Assembly (NCBI GenBank): GCA_903927905.1
Contig: CAIYOY010000037.1
Location: forward strand, 1-42,827
Source: an uncultured Verrucomicrobiales bacterium
Lineage (GTDB): Bacteria > Verrucomicrobiota > Verrucomicrobiia > Limisphaerales > Palsa-1400
Length of the DNA stretch: 42,827 nt
Reading direction: 5' to 3'
A program made the position numbers and the translations under genes. Numbering within the stretch: position 1 is the first letter of the stretch; every line of letters starts with the position of its first letter. The notes beneath the pieces were generated by a model. That model was not told where the DNA came from. It was given only the letters and a program-made list of their open reading frames with translations, and ran no database searches. Of the stretch, positions 1-8,196 are shown in pieces.

Positions 1-142
1 AACCCGTCGTTTTACTCCATGTCCCCGTGTTCTAACTTTTTTCCGCTTTTGACCGCACACTCTTTTCCGCTTTTGAAAACTACACGACATTCCGCAATTC
101 CAGGGTTGAACTATGCGACAAACCGGGCCACTTTCTTAACCT

Positions 143-1699
143 ATGGAAATGCTTGAACAGTTGGATGAGTTGTTGACTTGCCGGCTGGATAACCGCCGCA
201 AAGCCGTTGACCCCTGCACCATCGTCATCTTCGGCGCCAGCGGCGATCTCACCGCGCGAAAACTTATCCCCGCCCTCTTTCATCTCTTTTGCGAGAAATC
301 GCTGCCCGACCCATGCCGGATCATCGGCTTCGCCCGCCGGCCGAAACCCGACGCCGATTGGCGCAAGGAACTGCTGGAAGATCTGAAGAAATATTCCAAG
401 AACCTCGATCTGACCAAGTGGGACGCTTTTGCAGCCAGCGTGTTTTATTGCGAAGGAGAATTCGGCGATCCGGCGGCTTACGCCAAGTTGCAAAAACAAT
501 TGCAAGGGTTCGGCAACGAGAAGCTGGCGAAGAATCTGGTGTTTTATCTGGCCATTTCCCCGAGTCAATTCGCCGGGGTGTCGGAGCAACTTTCCAAGTC
601 CGGCCTGTTGCAAAAAGAGGACAAGAACGGTTTCTGGCAGCGCGTGGTGGTGGAGAAACCCTTCGGACACGATCTGGAATCAGCCCGGCAACTCAATCAA
701 GAACTGACGCAGTTCGCCCATGAAAAACAGATTTATCGCATTGACCATTATCTCGGCAAAGAAACTGTGCAGAACATTTTGATGTTCCGCTTTGCCAACT
801 CGATTTTCGAGCAGCTCTGGAACCGGCGATCCGTGGAGCAGGTGCAGATCACGGTCGGCGAGAACCTCGGTGTCGGCGGTCGCGGAGGATATTATGAGGA
901 AGCCGGGGCCTTGCGCGACATGGTGCAGAACCACATTCTCCAGGTGCTCGCGCTGGTGACGATGGAACCGCCCGTCACGCTGGAAGCCGAAGCGATGCGC
1001 GATGAAAAGGTGAAGCTGCTGAAATCCGTCCGGCAGGTTGACCCGAGTCAAGTGAAGTTGATGGCGGTGCGCGGGCAATATAAAGAGGGCGTGATTGACG
1101 GCCAAAATGTGCCGGCTTACCGCCAGGAAGAAAAAGTAAAACCGGATTCGAACACCGAAACTTACGTCGGTTTGCGGCTGGCGATTGATAATTGGCGTTG
1201 GGCCGGAGTGCCGTTTTATGTTCGCACGGGCAAACGATTGCCCCAAAGTGCCAGCGAGGTCCGCATCCAATTCCGCCCGACCCCGCGCGTTTTATTCGCC
1301 GCGCAATGCGGCCCGAATCTGGATTCCAACGCCATCACCCTGCGTCTCCAGCCGAACGAAGGAATTTTCCTGCGGTTCAACGGCAAAGTGCCTGGCTCCA
1401 GCACTGAAATCCGGCCGGTGCGGATGCACTTCGATTACGACGCCGAGTTCGGCGCTTACACGCCCGAAGCCTATCAACGGTTGTTGCTCGAAGTGATCGC
1501 GGGAGATTCCACACTGTTCATCCGCCGCGACGAAGTCGAGACCGCCTGGAGCATCGTGGACCCGATACGTCAGGCCTGGGCCAAAGAACCGCTCAAGCCC
1601 GAAGATTTCTACGCCGCCGGAACCTGGGGGCCAGCGACCGCTGATCAGCTCATGTGCAGCGACAGTCATAAATGGCGCAAACCGCACCCGACGACGTAA
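143..1699 (+). CDS. zwf: glucose-6-phosphate 1-dehydrogenase
   Basis: 518 aa ORF; N-terminal IVIFGASGDLTARKLIPALF nucleotide-binding motif, RIDHYLGKETVQN active-site motif, followed by pgl. Confidence 0.97.
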   Translation: MEMLEQLDELLTCRLDNRRKAVDPCTIVIFGASGDLTARKLIPALFHLFCEKSLPDPCRIIGFARRPKPDADWRKELLEDLKKYSKNLDLTKWDAFAASVFYCEGEFGDPAAYAKLQKQLQGFGNEKLAKNLVFYLAISPSQFAGVSEQLSKSGLLQKEDKNGFWQRVVVEKPFGHDLESARQLNQELTQFAHEKQIYRIDHYLGKETVQNILMFRFANSIFEQLWNRRSVEQVQITVGENLGVGGRGGYYEEAGALRDMVQNHILQVLALVTMEPPVTLEAEAMRDEKVKLLKSVRQVDPSQVKLMAVRGQYKEGVIDGQNVPAYRQEEKVKPDSNTETYVGLRLAIDNWRWAGVPFYVRTGKRLPQSASEVRIQFRPTPRVLFAAQCGPNLDSNAITLRLQPNEGIFLRFNGKVPGSSTEIRPVRMHFDYDAEFGAYTPEAYQRLLLEVIAGDSTLFIRRDEVETAWSIVDPIRQAWAKEPLKPEDFYAAGTWGPATADQLMCSDSHKWRKPHPTT

Positions 1700-1740
1700 T
1701 CGTCTTAATCGTAGCAGTCGAGGTAACGAGACTCTAATCC

Positions 1741-2433
1741 ATGAGTTTTGAAATTAAAAAATTTTCCAACGATGTCGAACTGGCCGAAGCCGCCGCAAAG
1801 GAGTGGGCCGCATTGGCGACGAAGTCCGCGCGGCATTTAGTCGCCTTGTCCGGCGGACGCATCGCCAAAGCTTTCTACGCCTCCGCCGTGAAGTGCGGAA
1901 AATTTTCCAACGTGGATTTCTTTTGGGCGGATGAACGGTGCGTGTCCCCCGATAATACCGAGAGCAATTTTTTTTTGGCGAATGAAGGCTTGTTCAAACC
2001 GCTCAAGATCGAGGCGACGCGCATCCATCGGTTGCGCGGCGAATTGGAACCAAGTTCGGCAGTGAAGGCGGCAAACGACGAGATTGAAAGGATAACACAA
2101 AAGAACATCCGGGGATTTCCGATTTTGGATCTGGTGGTGCTGGGGCTCGGCGAGGACGGGCATGTGGCGTCGCTGTTTCCAAATGCTTCGCAGGAAGTGA
2201 TCAATTGTCGCGCCCCATTTTTGTCAGTGGCGAATTCGCCGAAGCCGCCGCCGGAACGTTTGAGTCTCAGTTTTGGCGCCATCGCTGCGGCGAAAGAAGT
2301 TTGGGTTTTGGCGGCGGGTGCAGGGAAGGAAACGGCCTTGCGAGAATCGTTGAAACCAGAGGGAAAGACATCGTTGGCGAGAGTGCTGCGGATGCGGGAT
2401 ACGACGAAGATTTTTACCGATATTCAAATTTAA
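1741..2433 (+). CDS. pgl: 6-phosphogluconolactonase
   Basis: 230 aa ORF; LSGGRIAKAFY, FFWADERCV..DNTESNF and LGLGEDGHVASLFP motifs; directly downstream of zwf. Confidence 0.95.
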   Translation: MSFEIKKFSNDVELAEAAAKEWAALATKSARHLVALSGGRIAKAFYASAVKCGKFSNVDFFWADERCVSPDNTESNFFLANEGLFKPLKIEATRIHRLRGELEPSSAVKAANDEIERITQKNIRGFPILDLVVLGLGEDGHVASLFPNASQEVINCRAPFLSVANSPKPPPERLSLSFGAIAAAKEVWVLAAGAGKETALRESLKPEGKTSLARVLRMRDTTKIFTDIQI

Positions 2434-2440
2434 ACAAAAT

Positions 2441-2477
2441 GCCCGCTCCGGGAGATCCGGAGCGGGCTTTTGTTTTT
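2441..2477. terminator. bidirectional intrinsic terminator between convergent genes
   Basis: GCCCGCTCCGG-GAGAT-CCGGAGCGGGC perfect 11-bp stem followed by TTTTGTTTTT; A-rich on the other side, so usable by the convergent minus-strand gene. Confidence 0.9.
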
Positions 2478-2485
2478 CCCTCCTT

Positions 2486-4288
2486 TTAATTTTTGGCAAC
2501 GGTGGCGGTGCCGGGGTTCTGCTGTTTAAGCATCACACCCAGCAATCCATCCACCAATCCGCCGTTCGCGCCCTGGCCGGTGACGGAGACATCGGGCACG
2601 ATGCGCACGCCGCGTTCGCCCACAATCTGCATCAACTGCATCAACGTGTAGCCCTGCGCGCCCAGCGATTCCACACCCGCGCGATAGGCTTCCGCTTTCG
2701 CATTACCGATACTGCGGATCGCTTCCGATTCACCCAGCGCTTTCAGGCGCGTCGCTTCCGAGTCGCCCGTCGCCGATTTGATGTGCGCATTGGCCTGCAA
2801 CTCGGCGATGTTCACGCCTTGTTCCGCGCCGACCACTTGTTGCTGGATGTCGGCCAGCGATGTTTGCCGCACCAACTGCTGGCGCTGGATCTGCGCCGCT
2901 TCCTGCACTTCGTAGGTCTTGCGCTGTTCTTCGGCGATCTTGCGATCGGTCTGCGTGGCCATAAGTTGCATCGGCGGATTAATGTCGCCGATGAGCGTGT
3001 CAATGGCCTGCACGTCATACGCGCCGATGGCGACGCGGATATGTTCCGCCGCTTCGACTTGCCGCTGACTGCGCGCGCCAAGGAAGTCAAGCACAGTGTA
3101 ATCCTGCGCGGAATTGCGGAAATAATTTCCGACAATCGGTTGCAAGACGTGGTCCACCAGGTTTTGCATCGAACCGACGCGCGAGATCACCTTCGGCGCA
3201 TCCAGCGCGCCGACGTGGATGATCTGCGACACGTCCAGGTTAAACGCAAACCCATCCCTCGACCGCACGGTGATGGACGACAATTTCGCATCGTAATTAT
3301 GCGATTCCGTCCGCGTCGCCCAGTTCAACACTATATTCGTCGTGGGCACCAACTCCACCTTCATGATGCGGGTGTTGATCGGGTGTTTGCCCGGATACAA
3401 CGGCGATACCCACACGCCTTTGTGGCCGACGTTGACGAGGTCGCCATGTTTGAAGTCAAGGCCGCTGACATCTTCGTGCGCTTTACCGACGAACGAAATC
3501 ACGACGCCGACGTAGCCGATGGGGATATGGACCATCGGCACCTGTTCCACCTGGACAAACCAGGGGTTCAGATTCCACGAGCCGGACAGCAGGATCTGTT
3601 CTTGCAAACCGCGCCGCCCGCCGCCATCCACGAACGCCTGTGCGTTCTGGAAATTGTCATGGACGGCAATGACCGGCCCGGCAATTTCCCCGGCTTCGAT
3701 CGGCGTGCCATCGAGTGTCGTGGCAATTCCGACTTGGTCCGATTCGATTTGCATGATGCGCAAGGAATCGGGCGACATGCCATGCGTGGCGGCATCAGCC
3801 GAAGTGATCACGGTGAACAGCGCGGTGTTGATGCGGTAAGTGCCAGCGGTCAGGATGCCAAGTTGGCGTCCTTTCTCGCCGCCGTTGAGCAGGAACTGGC
3901 GCGCGTCCTGAAAATTGTCGCACGGGACAATTTTGGCGAGGATGCGTTCCGACGGGATGGACGCGCCGGCAGCCGCGACGACCAGGGCGATTTCACCCTG
4001 GGCGACGAGGGTCATCGGCACTTTGTAGATGCGATGCTGCCAGCTCCACAAACCAAAGTGGATGCCCGGCGCGAGGGTGTCTGCTTGATAGCCCGCTTCA
4101 CCATCGAGGGCGATCAATTGGCCGGGCGCAAGATTGCGCGAGGCGAATTTCTTGACGACGATCCCGACTTGGGATTCACGAATGACGACAATGCCCATCA
4201 AGCTAGGACCAAGAATCAACAGGGCCAGGGCCAGGGCGATCCAAACAATTTCTGAGGTGGATAACATGCCGAACATAATTGCGTTCAT
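2486..4288 (-). CDS. SPFH/band 7 (flotillin-like) membrane protein
   Basis: N-terminal TM segment (IVWIALALALLILGPSLMGIVVIRESQVGIVVKKF), SPFH-like body, Ala/Glu/Gln-rich C-terminal coiled coil (EEQRKTYEVQEAAQIQRQQL...AEAYRAGVESLG). Start set to MNAIMFGM at 4288 with a CGGAG upstream; the longer ORF to 4510 runs through a structured leader. Confidence 0.88.
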   Translation of the reverse strand: MNAIMFGMLSTSEIVWIALALALLILGPSLMGIVVIRESQVGIVVKKFASRNLAPGQLIALDGEAGYQADTLAPGIHFGLWSWQHRIYKVPMTLVAQGEIALVVAAAGASIPSERILAKIVPCDNFQDARQFLLNGGEKGRQLGILTAGTYRINTALFTVITSADAATHGMSPDSLRIMQIESDQVGIATTLDGTPIEAGEIAGPVIAVHDNFQNAQAFVDGGGRRGLQEQILLSGSWNLNPWFVQVEQVPMVHIPIGYVGVVISFVGKAHEDVSGLDFKHGDLVNVGHKGVWVSPLYPGKHPINTRIMKVELVPTTNIVLNWATRTESHNYDAKLSSITVRSRDGFAFNLDVSQIIHVGALDAPKVISRVGSMQNLVDHVLQPIVGNYFRNSAQDYTVLDFLGARSQRQVEAAEHIRVAIGAYDVQAIDTLIGDINPPMQLMATQTDRKIAEEQRKTYEVQEAAQIQRQQLVRQTSLADIQQQVVGAEQGVNIAELQANAHIKSATGDSEATRLKALGESEAIRSIGNAKAEAYRAGVESLGAQGYTLMQLMQIVGERGVRIVPDVSVTGQGANGGLVDGLLGVMLKQQNPGTATVAKN

Positions 4289-4354
4289 AATAATCTCCGA
4301 TGTTCTTCGCCCGCGCCAAGGCGCGACAAAGAAAGGTTTACAACGGGGTGATCG

Positions 4355-4374
4355 CGAAAAATCCGCACACGCGG
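4355..4374 (-). terminator. terminator-like hairpin in the leader of the SPFH gene (candidate riboswitch expression platform)
   Basis: minus strand ATCCGC-GTGT-GCGGAT followed by TTTTT, between the aptamer-like region and the start codon at 4288. Confidence 0.7.
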
Positions 4375-4400
4375 ATCTTGAGAAGATCGCCCTTCCAAGT

Positions 4401-4540
4401 GCCGACGAGGTTAGCTGACGGGCTGGGTCTTGAAAGTGACCCTGACAACGGTTCACCGCTGTCATGCGCCCCATCCCCGAATTCATTTCGAGGAACTGGT
4501 TCCCCCGCATCCGACTCCAGGAAGGAAGCCGGATTTAGGC
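4401..4540 (-). ncRNA. c-di-AMP (ydaO/yuaA-type) riboswitch aptamer
   Basis: minus-strand RNA GCCUAAAUCCGGCUUC...GGAGUCGGAUGCGGGGGAACCAGUUCC...GGGGAUGGGGCGCAUGACAGC...GUUGUCAGGGUC..AAGACCCAGCCCGUCAGCUAACCUCGUCGGC has the conserved blocks of the ydaO class (AAUCCG, GGGGGAACC, GGGG-GxxAU, CCCGUCAGCUAACCUCG..GGC) in the right order, with closing GCC/GGC. Confidence 0.85.
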
Positions 4541-4700
4541 TGCTATGGGAACACTACACCGGAAGGAACGGTTGTCAAATGCGTGGCGGAAGTGGTTGTG
4601 CCAGAACCCTTTTATAAAGGAAGACAACCCTTTGAAACGCCACAGGACTGTCACCAAAATGTCGTTTGCGTTTTTGTCAAGTTGAGCGAAGGTAGAAGAT

Positions 4701-5549
4701 ATGTTTAATGTCCAATTTCCTCCTGGCGTAAACGTAACCGGGCAACAACTGGCTTTAGCCGGAAGGCTCACTGACGACTTGTTGCTTGATTCGTTCCATC
4801 CTAAACCAACCCCATCGTTGGAATGTCACGTTGCTTCCACCATTGACGATTTCCTGGCCATTCAGGATTTGCGACGATTGGTTTTTTATGCCGATGTCGA
4901 AGGTGAATTGGAGGATGAGATGCCCGCCTATTTATATGAGGAAAACCGTTTCGACGAACATTGTGACCATCTGGTCATCCGCGACCAGTCGAAGGGAAAA
5001 ATCGTGGCTTCGTGTCGGTTGCAATCGGGCTTGAGAACATTGGAAGGGATGGAATTTTCCGCCGCGCAGGAATTTGATCTGGAACCTTTGGATCGTCATT
5101 GCAAGGAAACGACGGAGTTCAGCCTGATGTGCCTGCATCCGGAATATGATTCCGACACGTTGCTGGAACTTTTGTATCAGGGCATGTTGGATTACGCCCG
5201 GCACAATAAGGGACGATATTTGTTGGGTTGCGTCCCGCTGGAATCTCACGATGCGGCCGTCGGCACGGCGGTATTTGCCGCCTTGGGGCGTCACCATCTT
5301 GCATCCTTGGAATGGCAAACCAGTCCGTGGCTGGCCTGGGCTTGCCCGTTGTGTTCGATGTCGGCGACTGCAGCCGAATATCCCCAACAGTTGCGTCATC
5401 ATCTTGCTCGCGGCGCTAAAATCTGCGCGCCCCCGGCGATTGATCGCCGGTTCAACACCGTCAGTTTTCTGGTGATGCACGATCTGGAAATGCGCCCCGT
5501 TCAATCCACCGCCACGGTGATCTCACGACCGGTCTTGGCGGACTCGTAA
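4701..5549 (+). CDS. GNAT-like N-acyltransferase of the OlsB/PEP-CTERM N-acyl amino acid synthase type
   Basis: 282 aa; pattern LRRLVFYADVEGE...ENRFDEHCDHLVIRD..KGKIVASCRLQ...EFSLMCLHPEYDSDTLLELLYQGMLDYARHNKGRYLLGCVPLE resembles ornithine-acyl-ACP acyltransferase-like proteins. Confidence 0.7.
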   Translation: MFNVQFPPGVNVTGQQLALAGRLTDDLLLDSFHPKPTPSLECHVASTIDDFLAIQDLRRLVFYADVEGELEDEMPAYLYEENRFDEHCDHLVIRDQSKGKIVASCRLQSGLRTLEGMEFSAAQEFDLEPLDRHCKETTEFSLMCLHPEYDSDTLLELLYQGMLDYARHNKGRYLLGCVPLESHDAAVGTAVFAALGRHHLASLEWQTSPWLAWACPLCSMSATAAEYPQQLRHHLARGAKICAPPAIDRRFNTVSFLVMHDLEMRPVQSTATVISRPVLADS

Positions 5550-6526
5550 CAGGCGGCCAGAACGATTTGACTGTGCAGCCCGCCTTGGGCCGATTCATTG
5601 GTATTGCGAGTGTCAAGTATGGCTTGGCTGAAATCTTCGATCTCCGCCAGATATGTGTTAACGGCTGGCGCAGAAATTGTTCCACCTGCTACGATGGCTC
5701 GCTCATTATTAATATAATGGATGCCAATCACTTTGCCCTTATCTCCCTGCCCGATCGTTTCCTCGGCCAAAATTCCCCCCAGTGACCCATAAATCTCGAG
5801 GCGGTTTTTGCTGGCGCAATCAGCAATGCAGAAAAAGGTGTCCACGGTAGCCAGCGCGCCATTTTCAAACCGCACAAGAACCACGCCACTGTCTTCGGTC
5901 TCGTATTTTTGGACGGTGTGATTGGTCATGCAACTGACGCTTTTCACCGGGCCGAAAAACATTTCCAATAGATCAATACAATGACCGGCCAGATCCATCA
6001 GCGCGCCGCCGCCGCTCTCGGCTAGTTGTTGCCGCCATGCGCCGGGCATGGGCGGATACCAAAATGATAGTTGAGCGCGCGCAAAAACCGGCTGGCCGAT
6101 TTTTCCTTCGCGCACCAATTTCAACATCTCCTGATGCTGGCTGTGGTAACGCATCATGAACGCGGTGCCGAGGTTGATCTTCGCTTTGCGGCAGATGTCA
6201 AGCATACGCCGCGCGTCTGCTGGATTCAGCGCCAGCGGTTTTTCACAAAAGACATGCACTCCGGCAGCAGCGGCCTGGCGGGTTTGTTCGAGATGAACAT
6301 GCGGCGGGGTGGCGATATAAACGGCGTCAATCCCTTGCAGCAAATCTTCCACACTTTTGGCTGCGCGGGCATTGAATTGTTTTGCCACGGCGTCATTCTC
6401 CGCGCTGTTCCGGCAATAAACGGCCGTCAGTTCCGCGTTGGACGCGGGGATGATCCCCTCGGGAATCGTGCGCCGTTTGGCGATGCCGCTTGCGCCGATC
6501 ACACCCCATTTTATTTTGCGTTTCAT
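5501..6526 (-). CDS. Gfo/Idh/MocA family oxidoreductase
   Basis: MKRKIKWGVIGASGIAKRRTIPEG Rossmann motif, AVYIATPPHVHLEQTRQAAAAGVHVFCEKPLALN; start at 6526 gives an ATGA overlap with the upstream gene. Confidence 0.93.
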   Translation of the reverse strand: MKRKIKWGVIGASGIAKRRTIPEGIIPASNAELTAVYCRNSAENDAVAKQFNARAAKSVEDLLQGIDAVYIATPPHVHLEQTRQAAAAGVHVFCEKPLALNPADARRMLDICRKAKINLGTAFMMRYHSQHQEMLKLVREGKIGQPVFARAQLSFWYPPMPGAWRQQLAESGGGALMDLAGHCIDLLEMFFGPVKSVSCMTNHTVQKYETEDSGVVLVRFENGALATVDTFFCIADCASKNRLEIYGSLGGILAEETIGQGDKGKVIGIHYINNERAIVAGGTISAPAVNTYLAEIEDFSQAILDTRNTNESAQGGLHSQIVLAACYESAKTGREITVAVD

Positions 6527-7797
6527 TTGGCAAAATGTTTGATCACTTTGATCAGACCGGCGGAGATTTGTTCCATGTCCGAAACGGTGTAGGTCGGGAA
6601 CGCAAAACAAGTGAAGGTGTGCGTTTCGTGCCAGCGGGCGTTGGGCACATCCACGTTGGTGTAATCCACACTCGATGCCGTGGCATATTCCTTCGATTTG
6701 AACGGGAAACCGGAGCGGCCGAACGCATTTTTTTCCGTGAACGCTTTCTCCGTGTGACATTGCGGCCAGAACACTTTCCAGCAGGGAACGCCCTCGGCGG
6801 CGGCGGCTACAACAAACTCTTTGATGTCGCATTTCATCTCTTCGATGTTCAGCGAGAAAGCGCAGACGAACCAGCCGTTGCGCCGCTCTTCCGTGTCAAT
6901 CGGACAGAATTTGATCTGCGGCAGGGGCCGGAGCGCGTCCACCAGGATCTTGGCGTTGCGGCGGCGGGCGGGCATGTTCCAATTATCCATCCGCTCCAAT
7001 TCCGCCAGGCCGATGGCCGATTGCATTTCGGTCATGCGATAATTCCAGCCGACGACGTTGTGGATGTAGGGAAGTTTTTGTTCGAGTTCCAAAAGATTCA
7101 AGCGCTGCTTCACATCGTAACCGTGATCGCGAAAGCTCCGCGCGAGCCAGGCAAGATCTTCGTTGTCGGTCGTGACCATGCCGCCTTCGCCGCCGGTGGT
7201 GAAAGTTTTGTTCTGGCAAAAGCTGCATCCGGCCATGTCGCTCAACGTGCCGGTTTTCTTGCCTTTATATTCGCCGCCGAAGGCTTCGGCATTGTCCTCG
7301 ATGACGAACAATTTGTGCTTCTTGGCGAATGCGCGGACCTTGTCCATGTCCGCGACGTTGCCGTAGAGATGCACCGGCATGATGGCCTTGGTGCGGTCAG
7401 TGACCAATTTCTCAGCGGATTCAATGCTGATGCAATGATCGTCCAGATTCACATCCGCAAAACGGGGAACCGCGCCGGCCTGCACGATGGAAAAACTCGA
7501 AGCGATGAAGGTGTAGCTCGGCACGATCACTTCGTCGCCCGGCCCGATGCCGAGGACTGCCAATGATACATGCAACGCCGCCGTGCCGGTGGCCACGCTG
7601 ACGGCGTATTTGCTGCCCTGCCATTCAGCGAATTTTTTCTCGAAGTCCATGCCTTTTTTTCCGGTCCAGTAATTGACCTTGCCGGAGCGCATCACTTCCT
7701 CGACGGCTTTGATGGCCTTCTCATCGAAGTGGGGCCAGGATTGAAGTTTGTTGGTAACGGCCTTTGGGCCGCCTTGGATTGCGAGTTTGTCATTCAT
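6523..7797 (-). CDS. DegT/DnrJ/EryC1/StrS family aminotransferase
   Basis: GSKYAVSVATGTAALHVSLAVLGIGPGDEVIVPSYTFIASSFSIVQAGAVPRFADV; PVHLYGNVADMDKV; SFCQNKTFTTGGEGGMVTTD PLP-Lys motif. Start assigned to MNDKLAIQ. Confidence 0.94.
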   Translation of the reverse strand: MNDKLAIQGGPKAVTNKLQSWPHFDEKAIKAVEEVMRSGKVNYWTGKKGMDFEKKFAEWQGSKYAVSVATGTAALHVSLAVLGIGPGDEVIVPSYTFIASSFSIVQAGAVPRFADVNLDDHCISIESAEKLVTDRTKAIMPVHLYGNVADMDKVRAFAKKHKLFVIEDNAEAFGGEYKGKKTGTLSDMAGCSFCQNKTFTTGGEGGMVTTDNEDLAWLARSFRDHGYDVKQRLNLLELEQKLPYIHNVVGWNYRMTEMQSAIGLAELERMDNWNMPARRRNAKILVDALRPLPQIKFCPIDTEERRNGWFVCAFSLNIEEMKCDIKEFVVAAAAEGVPCWKVFWPQCHTEKAFTEKNAFGRSGFPFKSKEYATASSVDYTNVDVPNARWHETHTFTCFAFPTYTVSDMEQISAGLIKVIKHFAK

Positions 7798-7869
7798 AAG
7801 ATTAAAATTGTTGTCGGAATCATTTAACCGCAAAGCACGCATGGAACGCAAATTTTTTCATGGGCGAAC

Positions 7870-7929
7870 CTTGTTTTGCCTTGTTTTACCTTTATTTGGC
7901 TTGTTCTGCCTTGATTTACCTTTACGAGG
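7870..7929. repeat. degenerate 10-bp-period tandem repeat (6 units, also readable as 2 x 30 bp)
   Basis: cttgttttgc cttgttttac ctttatttgg cttgttctgc cttgatttac ctttacgagg. Confidence 0.75.
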
Positions 7930-7936
7930 GATGGGG

Positions 7937-8140
7937 AATTTTTAACCACGGATGACACGGATAACACGGATAGGGGAAAGAAGGCTTTGCCCGCGAAAAA
8001 TGCGAAAAAACGCGAAATGGAACGGGCGACTGACCCAACGGGAACACGATGGTTTGGCGTGGTCACGGTATATGGCTGTTCTTTATTCATCAGGAGGAGT
8101 TTGGCAGAAAACAGCATGCTTGTCGTGTACACCATGGACA
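7937..8140 (+). repeat. dispersed intergenic repeat, copy A (about 200 bp)
   Basis: aatttttaaccacggatgacac...gcccgcgaaaaatgcgaaaaaacgcgaaa...gtatatggctgttctttattcatcaggaggagtttggcagaaaacagcatgcttgtcgt..acaccatg matches 32534-32733 along its length, same orientation. Confidence 0.9.
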
Positions 8141-8196
8141 CGGTTCACCGAACCATCTTCCCGGTCAGGTGGAATGCAATCTGTGCTTCGCCTAAA

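Noticed and set aside
2783-4255. 490-aa plus-strand ORF antisense to the SPFH gene
   Set aside because: His/Arg/Asp-rich composition typical of a shadow ORF; the minus-strand protein has clear SPFH features
4289-4510. N-terminal extension of the SPFH ORF
   Set aside because: Covers the riboswitch-like aptamer and terminator hairpin; ATG at 4288 has a ribosome-binding site and precedes the TM helix
7824-8141. 105-aa minus ORF (and its counterpart 32524-32754)
   Set aside because: Both are translations of the dispersed repeat (FFAFFAGK..., MNKEQ...); similarity reflects repeat DNA, not a conserved protein
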